Notes: generated by a model from the sequence alone, not told the origin. A stretch of 64,000 nt of DNA from Cognatundibacterium luofuense (GCF_018139685.1 NZ_JAGSPN010000013.1:81221-145220); one strand, 5' to 3'. Counted from the first letter of the stretch, positions 1-7,894 are shown. A program made the numbers and translations.

Positions 1-516
1 TATCTGGTCAACGCTGCAGGTTTTTTCAAACCGGTGAGTTTTCTGGAGCACAGCAGCCGCGATTACGATTTACAAATGGATATTAACAAAGCATTTTTCT
101 TCATCACGCAGGCTGTTGCGCAAAATATGCGTCAGCATGGCGGTGGCGCGATTGTGAATATCGGTTCGATGTGGGCGCATCAGGCAGTGAAAGCAACACC
201 GTCTTCTGCTTACTCGATGCAAAAAGCCGGTCTGCACGCGCTGACGCAGCATCTGGCAATGGAACTGGCAGATTACGGTATCCGCGCCAATGCAGTCGCA
301 CCGGCGGTTGTGATGTCCACCATTTATAAATCGTTTATTGCAGAAGACCAGATCAAATCGACACTGCAGGGCTTTAACAATTTCCATCCTATCGGCCGCA
401 TCGGCACACCGGACGATATCGCGAATGCGATTCTGTTCCTGTTGTCGGATCAGGCCGGCTGGATCACCGGCACGGTGCTGGATGTGGATGGTGGTGTGAT
501 GGCTGGTCGTAACTGA
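1..516 (+). CDS. Short-chain dehydrogenase/reductase, 5' end outside window
   Basis: NAD(P)-dependent oxidoreductase of the classical SDR family; the substrate cannot be told. The frame is open from base 1 and already reads LVNAAG, the family's NNAG-type motif, so the N-terminal Rossmann glycine motif lies upstream of the window. The catalytic set is visible: a Ser in NIGSMW, then YSMQK (Tyr-x3-Lys), then the usual [12 protein letters not shown] segment. The C-terminus [17 protein letters not shown] is typical of the family. An internal GTG at 34 is not the true start. The OsmC gene follows after 14 bases, so the two are probably co-transcribed. Confidence 0.93.
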   Translation, partial: YLVNAAGFFKPVSFLEHSSRDYDLQMDINKAFFFITQAVAQNMRQHGGGAIVNIGSMWAHQAVKATPSSAYSMQKAGLHALTQHLAMELADYGIRANAVAPAVVMSTIYKSFIAEDQIKSTLQGFNNFHPIGRIGTPDDIANAILFLLSDQAGWITGTVLDVDGGVMAGRN

Positions 517-530
517 AACGGGGCACCAAC

Positions 531-1073
531 ATGATGAATGATATCGATACTGCTGCACTGCAAGCGCTGGCGGAAAGTATTGCGGCAGATCCGGCCAAAG
601 GCAAAATGGCCTTTGATGTGAAAACCGAATGGCGCGGCCAGTTCCGCACAGTGACACAACCGCAAACCATTACGCTCGGTGAGCAAGTGATAGCGCGTGA
701 TCTGGACATTCATGCCGATGAACCACCGGCTTTGTTTGGTCAGGACAACGGCGCCAATCCGCAGGAATTATTACTGGCGGCATTGAACAGTTGTATGTCT
801 GTCGGCTATGTTGCCGGTGCGGCAATGCGCGGCATTACGCTGAGCAAACTGGAAATCCGTACCAAAGGTACGCTGGATTTACGCGGTTTTCTGGGGCTGG
901 ATGCGACGGTGCCCGCCGGATATGAACAACTGCATTACGAAGTCACGATTGCCGGTAACGGCACGGCCGAACAGTTTGCAGAAATCCATGCGGACGTCGT
1001 GCGCTTGTCACCTAACCGTTTCAATCTGGCCAATGCCATCCGGCTGGAAGCAGAACTGATCGTATCCGACTAA
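531..1073 (+). CDS. OsmC family protein
   Basis: Member of the OsmC/Ohr superfamily, small cytoplasmic proteins that reduce organic hydroperoxides or act on other thiol substrates. The 180-residue length fits. The motif NPQELLLAALNSCM around residues 76-89 carries the first active cysteine (C88). The second cysteine, expected in a C-P dipeptide near residue 160, is replaced by serine (RLSPNRF), so the classical two-Cys peroxidase cycle is probably not available; many OsmC-like proteins share this state. It starts 14 bases after the SDR gene and precedes a cupin gene. Confidence 0.9.
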   Translation: MMNDIDTAALQALAESIAADPAKGKMAFDVKTEWRGQFRTVTQPQTITLGEQVIARDLDIHADEPPALFGQDNGANPQELLLAALNSCMSVGYVAGAAMRGITLSKLEIRTKGTLDLRGFLGLDATVPAGYEQLHYEVTIAGNGTAEQFAEIHADVVRLSPNRFNLANAIRLEAELIVSD

Positions 1074-1083
1074 AATCTGACCC

Positions 1084-1109
1084 GCCCGCCGGTATTCGCA
1101 CCGGCGGGC
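1084..1109 (+). terminator. Stem-loop between OsmC and cupin genes
   Basis: Perfect 10-bp stem (GCCCGCCGGT / ACCGGCGGGC) with a 6-base loop, 10 bases after the OsmC stop. There is no T-run after it, so it may be a weak terminator or an mRNA-processing or stability element rather than a full intrinsic terminator. Confidence 0.35.
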
Positions 1110-1129
1110 ACTTATCCGAAGAGCTGACT

Positions 1130-1828
1130 ATGTCCGACATTCACCGTCTGCGCGCTGACTGGCAACAGCGTGAAGTAATACTGCCGCAGGATTATCAATT
1201 TATTCCGTCACCGGAAGCACAGGTCGAACGCATGATGCTGGACCGCGTCGGCGCTGAACAAGCGATTGCCACCAGCATTGTGCGTTACGCACCAGGCAGC
1301 CGTTTTCCGGTGCATGAACACGGACGCGGTGAAGAAATACTGGTACTGGAAGGCGATTTTTGTGATGAAAGCGGCGAATACCCTGCGGGCAGTTATCTGC
1401 GCAATCCACCTGGTAGTCATCACGCACCGTACAGCCTTCACGGTGCGACGATTTTCGTTAAGCTGCGTCAGTTTCATCCGGAAGACCGGAGCGATATGCG
1501 CATCAATACCCGTGCTGCAAACTGGTATCCGGGACTTGTTTCCGGTCTTAGCGTGCTACCACTGCACGAATTTGACGGGGTGAATACCGCACTGGTGCGC
1601 TGGGCACCAGACACCCGCTTCAATCTGCATACCCATCCGGGCGGGGAAGAAATTCTGGTACTGGAAGGTGTGTTTCATGATGAACACGGCAGCTATCCGG
1701 CTGGCAGCTGGCTGCGCAGCCCGCGCTGGAGCCGCCACCAGCCTTTCACCGGCAAAGAAGGCGCACTGATTTATGTGAAGACCGGCCATGTCGGTCTGGC
1801 GGAAGACTACGCGGCGCTGTATCCGTAA
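1130..1828 (+). CDS. Two-domain cupin, ChrR-like
   Basis: Protein of 232 residues with two tandem cupins of the ChrR C-terminal type. The first has VHEHGRGEEILVLEG (His62, His64, Glu69 as likely metal ligands) and the second LHTHPGGEEILVLEG (His167, His169, Glu173). Both halves repeat the order metal site, then G-x-YPAGS-(Y/W)LR. ChrR is an anti-sigma factor with an N-terminal zinc-binding domain; that domain is missing and no ECF sigma gene is adjacent, so this is more likely a stand-alone metal-binding or dioxygenase-like cupin than an anti-sigma factor. It follows the SDR and OsmC genes in the same direction. Confidence 0.85.
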   Translation: MSDIHRLRADWQQREVILPQDYQFIPSPEAQVERMMLDRVGAEQAIATSIVRYAPGSRFPVHEHGRGEEILVLEGDFCDESGEYPAGSYLRNPPGSHHAPYSLHGATIFVKLRQFHPEDRSDMRINTRAANWYPGLVSGLSVLPLHEFDGVNTALVRWAPDTRFNLHTHPGGEEILVLEGVFHDEHGSYPAGSWLRSPRWSRHQPFTGKEGALIYVKTGHVGLAEDYAALYP

Positions 1829-1860
1829 CATATCATTTGCAGCGCCGGTATTTGTTCAGA

Positions 1861-2736
1861 TTATTGCTGCGCCGGAGCAGGCTGTGCGTTCTGACGGATG
1901 AAATCGCAGTAAGCAGTTTTTACCGGCGTACTCTGCAGCAGATTGGTGTGCGTGCCGCCGGGTACAGAAACCCAATGCTTGCGTGCTGACGGTAAGGCAT
2001 CAAACACTTGCCGTCCCAGATTTTCCGGTGTCTGGGTATCGGCTGTGCCAGCAATCACCAGTGCCGGATGAGTATATTTGCTGACGGCGGCCAGATTATC
2101 GATCGCCGCCATGCCATCGCTCAGACGAAAATCCATCAGCACCTGCACCCATGACGGCAAACGCTGCAACATCGCAGCCTGCATGCTGCTGGCAGTGGCT
2201 TGCAGTATGATCGCTTGCGGCTGGCGTTGCTGCGCCAGATACGCCGTCATAAAGCTTCCCATCGAATAGCCGTGTACAAACAGATGGCCCTGCGTTTGCT
2301 GAAGGTAATGATCGTAAATTTTCAGACTGTCCGATTTCAGCGTTTCTGCACTGTGCTCACCATTGCTGCGGCCAAACCCGCGATAGTCAAACATCAGAAG
2401 ATTCACCGGACAATTCGCCACCAGCCGCGCCATGCTGCGCACCGCATTATCAATATGATCGCCGCCACCGGGAAAATACAATACCGTCGCAACCGCCTGT
2501 GGCTGTATGATACGCAATCCACCCAGACGCACATCGGGCGCAACATCCAGTGTTTCCGTCGCCAGCACCGCGTCCGGCATCAGGCTGTGCAATGCCGCCT
2601 GATCAAACGGTTTATCGACACGGTAACCACTGAGACGATCAGGTTTCATCACGTCATTGTCGGTCACATGCCAGGTCGCGCAACCGGCTGACATCAGCGC
2701 TACTGACAGGATCAGAATTGATTTTGAGATTTTCAC
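1861..2736 (-). CDS. Lipoprotein alpha/beta hydrolase
   Basis: Secreted serine hydrolase of 291 residues. A lipobox MSAGC puts the lipidated cysteine at residue 19, so it should be anchored in the envelope. The fold signatures are VLYFPGGGDH (oxyanion region), FDYRGFGRS, nucleophile elbow GYSMG (Ser158), acid GTADTQTP (Asp233) and base GGTHTNL (His263), in the correct order. The start is GTG at 2736. The substrate is unknown; the set matches small esterase or peptidase-like hydrolases. It runs in the same direction as the RiPP operon upstream, with ~100 bases between, and may be transcribed separately. Confidence 0.85.
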   Translation of the reverse strand: MKISKSILILSVALMSAGCATWHVTDNDVMKPDRLSGYRVDKPFDQAALHSLMPDAVLATETLDVAPDVRLGGLRIIQPQAVATVLYFPGGGDHIDNAVRSMARLVANCPVNLLMFDYRGFGRSNGEHSAETLKSDSLKIYDHYLQQTQGHLFVHGYSMGSFMTAYLAQQRQPQAIILQATASSMQAAMLQRLPSWVQVLMDFRLSDGMAAIDNLAAVSKYTHPALVIAGTADTQTPENLGRQVFDALPSARKHWVSVPGGTHTNLLQSTPVKTAYCDFIRQNAQPAPAQQ

Positions 2737-2836
2737 AGGTCACCGGTGATAGAGAAACACCGGCAGCACTGTAACAGAATGCCATCTGTGCACCTGTACA
2801 CGCGGCACAACAGATGGCGAAAGAGAAGAAATATAA

Positions 2837-3334
2837 TCAGGCAGTCTGCAACTTCCCGCGACGCAGTAAGCGGCAAACAATGTTATCCGCACTCCAGCGA
2901 CCACCGCCCTGCGTCAGCGTTGCCAGCAACATACAGGCCATCATCAGCGGCAGTTTGAAGCCTTGTCCCATATCGGTTTCAATCTGGTCCCAGCCTGCAA
3001 AACCCAGATCAAAATGCACGGTGTACACTGCTACCCAGGTGATAAACAGCAAGCCCAGCGATGCCAGACGGGTTTGTAATCCGATGAGCAACAGAACACC
3101 GAACACGGTTTCGCCCAGCCCTGCTGCGACCCAGTTCTGGTCTTCCGACAATAATCTCACCGGAAACGGAAAGCTCAGATTCACAAACCATTCCGGTGCC
3201 AGCCTGCCATGATGCAGCTTCATCAGACCAGCATGTAAAAACTCCTGAGCCAGCCAGATGCGTAATGCGAGCAAACCCAGTCCATCACTGGCTTCACGCA
3301 GTTTCGCGGGCAATGAAAGCCAAAAATTCTTCAT
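2837..3334 (-). CDS. DoxX family membrane protein of the RiPP operon
   Basis: Integral membrane protein of 165 residues with four hydrophobic segments and the DoxX-type opening LRIWLAQEFLHAGLMKL. I chose the ATG at 3334, which has a GGAG 7 bases before it; an upstream start at 3385 would lengthen the overlap with the previous gene. In Hvf/Buf metallophore operons the fourth gene encodes a DoxX protein, thought to help with transport or redox handling of the modified copper-binding peptide. Here it overlaps the partner-protein gene by 41 bases, which indicates tight translational coupling. Confidence 0.85.
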   Translation of the reverse strand: MKNFWLSLPAKLREASDGLGLLALRIWLAQEFLHAGLMKLHHGRLAPEWFVNLSFPFPVRLLSEDQNWVAAGLGETVFGVLLLIGLQTRLASLGLLFITWVAVYTVHFDLGFAGWDQIETDMGQGFKLPLMMACMLLATLTQGGGRWSADNIVCRLLRRGKLQTA

Positions 3335-3566
3335 GTAAATCTCCGTAATACGGTGAAGTCCAGGCTGACTGGCGGATGAAAGCAATCATCAGCGCTTTCC
3401 AGTCGTCTTCACCCATTTGTTCACGCATTTCAGGGTAATGCGCTTCTATCATCTGACTGACACCGATATACACCAGATGCCGGTAAGCGCGCATGCCAGC
3501 GTCGCTGTAACCCGCCGGAATCTCGTCACTCTGCCATCTCAGATAGCGATAGAACTCTGCAGACAT
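3294..3566 (-). CDS. DUF2063 partner protein of the MNIO enzyme, minimal form
   Basis: Protein of only 90 residues resembling the N-terminal DUF2063 domain of HvfC/BufC, the partner that MNIO enzymes need to bind their precursor peptide. Visible family features are FYRYLRW near the start, YPEMREQMGEDDW in the middle, and SAWTSPYYGDL with FLAFIARE at the end. Family members are usually about 250 residues, with a second domain; that domain is missing. The gene ends cleanly inside doxX and overlaps the MNIO gene by 28 bases at its start, so it looks like a natural compact form rather than a frameshift. An AGGAGCTG ribosome site precedes ATG 3566. Confidence 0.82.
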   Translation of the reverse strand: MSAEFYRYLRWQSDEIPAGYSDAGMRAYRHLVYIGVSQMIEAHYPEMREQMGEDDWKALMIAFIRQSAWTSPYYGDLHEEFLAFIARETA

Positions 3567-4321
3567 TGCAGCTCCTTATTCAGCGTATTCAGATCCGGCA
3601 CATCGTTATCCCATTCCAGCAACACAGGAATCCCGTTTTGCTGATTCAGTTCGCGCGCCAGTCGCTGCACCGGCGCTTCCACCGGCTGACTGTGGGTATC
3701 CATGTACAAACCAAAGCGCTGATCAAATTCATGTCCGGCAACATGGATGTAAGCCACACGCTGTAAATCCAGCTGCGCGATAAAATCCTGCGGTGTTCCG
3801 GTACGGTGATTTTTATCGTTCACCGCAATATTGTTCAGATCCAGCAACAGGCGGCAATCTGCCAGCCGCAAAACTTCTGCGACAAATTCCACCTCCGGTA
3901 AATCACCGGTATTGGTGTACCAGGTAATGTTTTCCACCGCCATCTGCCGCCCCAGCACATCCTGTACGGCACGCACCCGGTCGGCCACGCGGCGCGCTTC
4001 CTGCAGCGTGAACGGCACCGGAAACAAATCATACAAATGGCCGCTGTCACCGGTTGCAGATAAGTGATCGGAATACACCGGCGCACCAATATCTTCAATC
4101 AGGGCGCGGATTTCGCGCAGAAATGTCTGGTCCAGCGGCGCTGTTCCTGCCAGATTCAGCGAAACACCGTGCAGATACACAGGCCGCCCGCTTTCTATCA
4201 GGCGATACAAAGGATTGCGGTCTTTGCGTATCCAGTTTTCCGGTGCCACTTCAAAAAACGATGCCGCTATTGCCGCCGCATCCCAGTCCAGCATTTCTTT
4301 GCGATAACCCACGCCTATCAT
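3539..4321 (-). CDS. MNIO-family (DUF692) peptide-modifying enzyme
   Basis: Multinuclear non-heme iron oxidase of 260 residues, TIM-barrel type. In the HvfB/BufB branch these enzymes convert precursor cysteines to oxazolone/thioamide or thiooxazole groups that bind copper. The metal-ligand stretches are visible in order: YLHGVSLN, VYSDHLSA, AVENITWYT, LLLDLNNIAVN, AYIHVAGHEFD and LLEWDNDVP. The start ATG 4321 is 13 bases after the precursor's stop; the 3' end overlaps the partner gene. Precursor, modifying enzyme, partner and DoxX are in the standard order, which makes the assignment firm at family level. The exact chemistry on this precursor is inferred. Confidence 0.93.
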   Translation of the reverse strand: MIGVGYRKEMLDWDAAAIAASFFEVAPENWIRKDRNPLYRLIESGRPVYLHGVSLNLAGTAPLDQTFLREIRALIEDIGAPVYSDHLSATGDSGHLYDLFPVPFTLQEARRVADRVRAVQDVLGRQMAVENITWYTNTGDLPEVEFVAEVLRLADCRLLLDLNNIAVNDKNHRTGTPQDFIAQLDLQRVAYIHVAGHEFDQRFGLYMDTHSQPVEAPVQRLARELNQQNGIPVLLEWDNDVPDLNTLNKELQCLQSSIAI

Positions 4322-4334
4322 GACGAACTCCGGC

Positions 4335-4637
4335 TTATTTCTTGGCGCAGGAAGCTTCTTTTTTGGAGCAGCTGGCTTCTTTTTCTTTCTTAGAGCAGGA
4401 AGCCTCTTTCTCTTTTTTGGAGCACGACGCTTCTTTCTTAGAACAGCTGCCTTCTTTCTTCGAGCAGGAAGCTTCTTTTTTCTCAGTGGTTTGCGTCGTT
4501 TCCGTGGTTTCCGTTTTCTTCACGGTTTCTTTTTTGCCGCAGGTACCTTTGCCGCAAGTGGATTGTGCAACGGCACCGGCAGAAGCAGTGGAAGCGATGA
4601 TGGCAGCAGCGATAGCAGCGAGGGATTTAACAGACAT
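4335..4637 (-). CDS. Cys-rich repeat precursor peptide (bufferin/HvfA-like RiPP)
   Basis: Precursor of 100 residues. Residues 1-24 form a signal peptide (MSVKSLAAIAAAI...ASAGAVA-Q), so the product acts in the periplasm. The mature part starts with CGKGTCGKK, passes through a Thr/Glu/Lys linker, then carries six Cys units of the form (E/K)(A/G)SC(S/A)KK, giving eight cysteines in all. Related precursors carry EGKCG units; the SCSKKE unit here is different. The unit is also repeated at DNA level (about 21-27 bp), so the number of units probably varies between strains. ATG 4637 was chosen over 4685 because it has GGAG before it and starts the signal peptide. A likely role is copper or other metal buffering under stress. 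Confidence 0.85.
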   Translation of the reverse strand: MSVKSLAAIAAAIIASTASAGAVAQSTCGKGTCGKKETVKKTETTETTQTTEKKEASCSKKEGSCSKKEASCSKKEKEASCSKKEKEASCSKKEASCAKK

Positions 4638-4694
4638 GAGGATCTCCTTGGTTTGGTTTAAAAAGCGGCGAAACATTCGCAGCACGGAAACTCA

Positions 4695-4720
4695 GTCGCC
4701 CCTTTCACGGGATTCCTTAC
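4695..4720 (-). promoter_or_regulatory. Candidate ECF-sigma promoter of the RiPP operon
   Basis: On the minus strand the sequence is GTAAGG, 16 bases, CGAC, about 58 bases before the precursor ATG. This resembles the GTAACC-N16-CGAA form reported for the Caulobacter SigF regulon, which drives bufferin genes. The match is partial and no sigma/anti-sigma pair lies next to the operon, so this is a suggestion only. Confidence 0.35.
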
Positions 4721-4832
4721 ACACGCCGGCAAATTTTTTTTAAAACTTTTCTGGCTCAGATTTTTACCCGCGTTTTCCGTACCGCATTTTCGCCACAACG
4801 GAGTTATACGCCAGCCAGTGACGACTGTCACT

Positions 4833-4920
4833 CTGCAGAAATCGTCATTCGTGATTTACGGAGGTCCAGACTTTCTGCCGACGACCGCCGGGTTGCTGTG
4901 CGGAATGCCGCATTTGGGGC
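4833..4920 (+). repeat. Dispersed ~85-bp repeat, copy 1
   Basis: Copy in + orientation: TGCAGAAATCGTCATTCG on the left, then GACTTTCTGCCGACGACCG and a GCCGCATTTGGGG right end. It lies between the divergent RiPP precursor and dioxygenase genes. The remaining bases between these genes (4638-5065) hold the RiPP promoter region and nothing else I recognise. Confidence 0.75.
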
Positions 4921-5065
4921 AAAAATTGGGTTTTGAGGCTTTTACCGGATGTCCGGGAGGGCTTTGGATCATTCTGACGGCGGTCGAACCCAGTATCCCG
5001 CCTTGATGCAATGCACAGATCAGGCTAAGCTGCCCGTCTCCCAGCGTGCCGGATGACACCGATTT

Positions 5066-5734
5066 ATGCCCGTTCAGCAATTGCAACAACAAGGTTACGC
5101 CCGTATTCCCGCCGTACTCAGCGCTGCGGCATGCGAACAGCTCGTTACACCGCTGCTGCAGACGACAATCAGCGGCGGTACCCGCTGCATGTTGCATCAG
5201 CCGTGGTGCGCTGCGCTGGCAGACGGACTGCGTCATCACCCCGTATTACAAACCCTGCTCGGCGACAACGACCATCCGGTGCAATGTACCTATTTTGAGA
5301 AATCTGCCAGCCGCAACTGGTTAGTCAGCCTGCATCAGGACCTCAGCATTCCCGTCCGGCAACGGTGCAATCATCCTGCACTGAGTGGCTGGTCAGCAAA
5401 GGAAGGCATGCTGTTTGTACAGCCGCCCGACAGTGTGCTGGCAAACATGCTGGCACTGCGTCTGCATCTGGATGATTGCGGAGAACACGATGGCGCACTG
5501 GTCGTCATTCCCGGCAGCCATACGCAGGGCAAGCAAACGACGGAGCAAGCAATCGCCAGCCGCGAACAGCAAGGCCAGATCCTGTGCACCGCTGCCAGAG
5601 GCGACATCATCGCCATGCGCCCGCTGACCCTGCACGCCTCGTCCAAATCCAGCGGCATCAGCCAGCGCCGCGTGCTGCACTTCCTGTTCGGGCCGCGCAG
5701 CCTGCCATTTGGGCTGGAGTGGGCAAGTATTTAG
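5066..5734 (+). CDS. Phytanoyl-CoA dioxygenase (PhyH) family protein
   Basis: Fe(II)/2-oxoglutarate-dependent oxygenase of 222 residues. The iron ligands fit H90-x-D92 (SLHQDLSIPV) and a distal His190 (RPLTLHASSKS); arginine about 11 residues later would hold 2-oxoglutarate. HLDDCGEHDGALVVIPGSH is the family's typical central stretch. The substrate is unknown. The TAG stop (5732-5734) lies inside the end of the 273-bp mobile element that follows, so the last residues may have been changed by its insertion. No strong ribosome site is seen before ATG 5066. Confidence 0.82.
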   Translation: MPVQQLQQQGYARIPAVLSAAACEQLVTPLLQTTISGGTRCMLHQPWCAALADGLRHHPVLQTLLGDNDHPVQCTYFEKSASRNWLVSLHQDLSIPVRQRCNHPALSGWSAKEGMLFVQPPDSVLANMLALRLHLDDCGEHDGALVVIPGSHTQGKQTTEQAIASREQQGQILCTAARGDIIAMRPLTLHASSKSSGISQRRVLHFLFGPRSLPFGLEWASI

Positions 5735-6003
5735 AACTCATTTCATAAATAGCCACGAGTGCGAACGCGAGGTGCTGGGAGGCAGTGCGCGGCGTCGTTG
5801 CGCAGCACAGGCTGGTGCCTGTGCAAGCGACGCAACAAAGCAATGCGCCCGGCACCTCCGTTCCCGAAGGGTTTGCCTCATAGCGCACGCTGGACAGCGT
5901 TGGACGCGTTGTGAATAGCACCGCTATTCACTGCCTCGCCCGCCTTGCCAGCCCGCGCTATGAGACAAACGCATCTCGCGGGTATTTATGAAATGAGTTC
6001 TAA
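5731..6003. mobile_element. 273-bp inverted-repeat element (MITE-like), copy 1
   Basis: Bounded by a perfect 21-bp terminal inverted repeat starting TTAGAACTCATTTCAT and ending ATGAAATGAGTTCTAA. It has internal dyads: GTGAATAGC/GCTATTCAC at 5911-5931, and a CTCATAGCGC/GCGCTATGAG pair further apart. It encodes no protein that I can support. A second, nearly identical copy lies at 12879-13150. The features fit a non-autonomous element moved by a transposase in trans; no such transposase is in the window. Its left end provides the stop codon of the dioxygenase gene. Confidence 0.82.
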
Positions 6004-6016
6004 GCAATGCTTGCAA

Positions 6017-6054
6017 ACAAAAAGCCCGGGGCGGAATTGCCACGGGCTTTTTGT
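6017..6054. terminator. Bidirectional intrinsic terminator
   Basis: AAAAAGCCCG ... CGGGCTTTTT stem with a 14-base loop. It has A-runs and T-runs on both sides, so it can stop transcription from both the left (+) and the gene at 6105 (-). Confidence 0.85.
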
Positions 6055-6104
6055 TCAGCAGCGTCTTACTGCCAAAGGAAAACTGGTTTCCGGCGTGAGT
6101 TGAA

Positions 6105-7112
6105 TCAAAACTCCAACTGGCCGCAAGGCACGCTGAGTACGATATTCGAACCAACAATTTTTTCACGGGTATTTTTATCGACCTGCAATTCCACCTCTTT
6201 TAACCAGTCCAGAAACGGCTGGCGGGCACCGTCAAAACTATCCAGTTGCCGCACACTATTTGCGAGATAAGGCTTGTTATAAATCAGTTTGACATCGAAA
6301 GGACAAGACATCGTGTTGAAATCAAATTTTGCCGGTTTAGTATCCGCTTTGGAAAATTTCAGAAAGCCAGCCAGCGGACCGTTCTTCAGCAACATTTTTT
6401 CCGTATCTGCAAAAACGAATTTGTAATGAATCGTTGTTTCAAAAGGCTCGTCACCGAGACAGGAAACACGTAAATCTTCTGCATAACTCGTCACAGAATT
6501 ATTAAAGTCGGATTGTCCGGAGGTCGCGATAAGAGTCACTTCCGGTGCTGTATCCGGTTTTGTAAAACGCAGGGTGGCAAACACGTGCGCCTCACGACCA
6601 TCACGCCGTGCGCTGGCTGGAAAAACCGGAATGCTACCTGGCTTAGTATGTGCCAGACATGCGCTGTACTTTGCTCTGTCCCTCAGCACAGGATCTACAA
6701 CTGGCAGTGCTTTTGCAGATTTTTGCTCCGATCCGTTGAATTCAAATTTCTGTCTGAGCACCACTTTCGCCTGACTACTATCCATACATGTCAGGCGCAT
6801 GTTACTTGCGTAGTTTCTGACTTCAGCAGTAAACGCGGCTGGCGGTTTTGCGCCTTCAAAACGCACCTCTGGTCCCCGGTCCGGTGCAGTAAAACTGAAT
6901 ACGGCATCAACACGCACACCGACATCCGTCGCTTCAGCATCCTTAGGATAAGCGATTGCAGTTGGTGAACCGGATACAAAACTCAGGCAATCCAGCCATT
7001 TCGAAGCAGGAGGAATCACAGCATGCGCCTTCGCCTGCTGCCCCGTTCCGGCTAATACAGCTGCCAATGCCAACACTGCCAAAGCATGTTGTTTCACGAA
7101 AAATGTGCTCAT
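6105..7112 (-). CDS. Secreted protein with duplicated domain, function unknown
   Basis: Protein of 335 residues with a signal peptide (FVKQHALAVLALAAVLAGTGQQAKAHA). ATG 7112 is chosen because it starts this signal; an open frame continues to 7181. Two similar modules follow each other: one contains VDAVFSFTAPDRGPEVRF and ends in a Tyr...Arg-Leu-x-Cys stretch (NYASNMRLTCM), the other contains VFATLRFTKPDTAPEVTLI and ends SYAEDLRVSCL. This beta-rich pattern recalls the C-terminal domain of TonB-like proteins, but that is a visual impression only. A third, more diverged module may end at Cys in TMSCPF. It is a single gene with its own terminator downstream. Confidence 0.7.
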   Translation of the reverse strand: MSTFFVKQHALAVLALAAVLAGTGQQAKAHAVIPPASKWLDCLSFVSGSPTAIAYPKDAEATDVGVRVDAVFSFTAPDRGPEVRFEGAKPPAAFTAEVRNYASNMRLTCMDSSQAKVVLRQKFEFNGSEQKSAKALPVVDPVLRDRAKYSACLAHTKPGSIPVFPASARRDGREAHVFATLRFTKPDTAPEVTLIATSGQSDFNNSVTSYAEDLRVSCLGDEPFETTIHYKFVFADTEKMLLKNGPLAGFLKFSKADTKPAKFDFNTMSCPFDVKLIYNKPYLANSVRQLDSFDGARQPFLDWLKEVELQVDKNTREKIVGSNIVLSVPCGQLEF

Positions 7113-7270
7113 ATACAATTCAATAATTGAAAAACATGCACATTCTAACGAGCAGGACTGCAATTTCCGTAAAAACAACATGGTAATTTTCAGACAATAT
7201 TACCTATTTACAACAATTCGTTTTTGATTATTGATTTCGTGACTGGTGGCGGAAGCAGGCGCAGGTCGCT

Positions 7271-7894
7271 TCACGGATCTTTGCATTGCATGGCTTGCGC
7301 GATATGGAATGAGCGGACTTTGGCTTGTTCACGCTGGGCTTCGCTGAGCTCGCGCTCAACATGGCTGACACCGGCGACGGCCTCCGGATTTTCCTGAGAA
7401 TTGGCAGCCACGTACAGATAAGCCAGTGCTTCGATACGATCCTGCACGACGCCTTCTCCGGCGTACAACATTTGCGCCAGCTTTTCCTGTGCGATGTCGG
7501 AGCAGCCATCCGACGCTTGTTTAAAATAGCTGATCGCGCGTGCTGAGTCCTTCGTCACGCCCTGCCCTTCGCGATAAATCATACCCAGCATGGCATGCGC
7601 TGCCGGCAAACCAGCGGCTGAAGCACGCTCAATCAGAGCACGCGCCTTCGGCAAATCTTTCTCCACACCCTGACCGGAATGGTAGTAAGTACCCAGCGCA
7701 AACAAGCTCTTTGCATCGCCTTTTTCTGCACCCTGCCCGAAAAAAATCAGCGCCATGTTCAGATCACCGCGCTCCGCCATCTGCACACCGGCTTCATAAT
7801 CTGATTTCACGCGGATTTGTATATCATTACCGGCGCTAACTGTCGCTGCGGTCAGCGTGAAAGCAACAGAGGCAACAAAATGACTTAAGCGCAT
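7271..7894 (-). CDS. Sel1-repeat (TPR-like) secreted protein
   Basis: Protein of 207 residues: signal peptide (about 1-21, ending TVSAG), then helical Sel1-like repeats. Clear units are ALGTYYHSGQGVEKDLPKA and MLGMIYREGQGVTKDSARA, plus a weaker one with MLYAGEGVVQDRIEA. Sel1-repeat proteins usually act as periplasmic or secreted scaffolds in envelope or stress pathways. The C-terminal 50 residues form a charged helix. The neighbours do not point to a specific role. Confidence 0.85.
   Translation of the reverse strand: MRLSHFVASVAFTLTAATVSAGNDIQIRVKSDYEAGVQMAERGDLNMALIFFGQGAEKGDAKSLFALGTYYHSGQGVEKDLPKARALIERASAAGLPAAHAMLGMIYREGQGVTKDSARAISYFKQASDGCSDIAQEKLAQMLYAGEGVVQDRIEALAYLYVAANSQENPEAVAGVSHVERELSEAQREQAKVRSFHIAQAMQCKDP

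Noticed and set aside
1130-1828. ChrR anti-sigma factor controlling the RiPP operon
   Set aside because: The N-terminal zinc anti-sigma domain is missing and no sigma factor is adjacent; only the cupin similarity is supported.
4342-4743. Long open frame opposite the RiPP precursor
   Set aside because: Its repeated Phe-Leu-Glu-Gln pattern is only the complement of the Cys-Ser-Lys-Lys repeats; no ribosome site.
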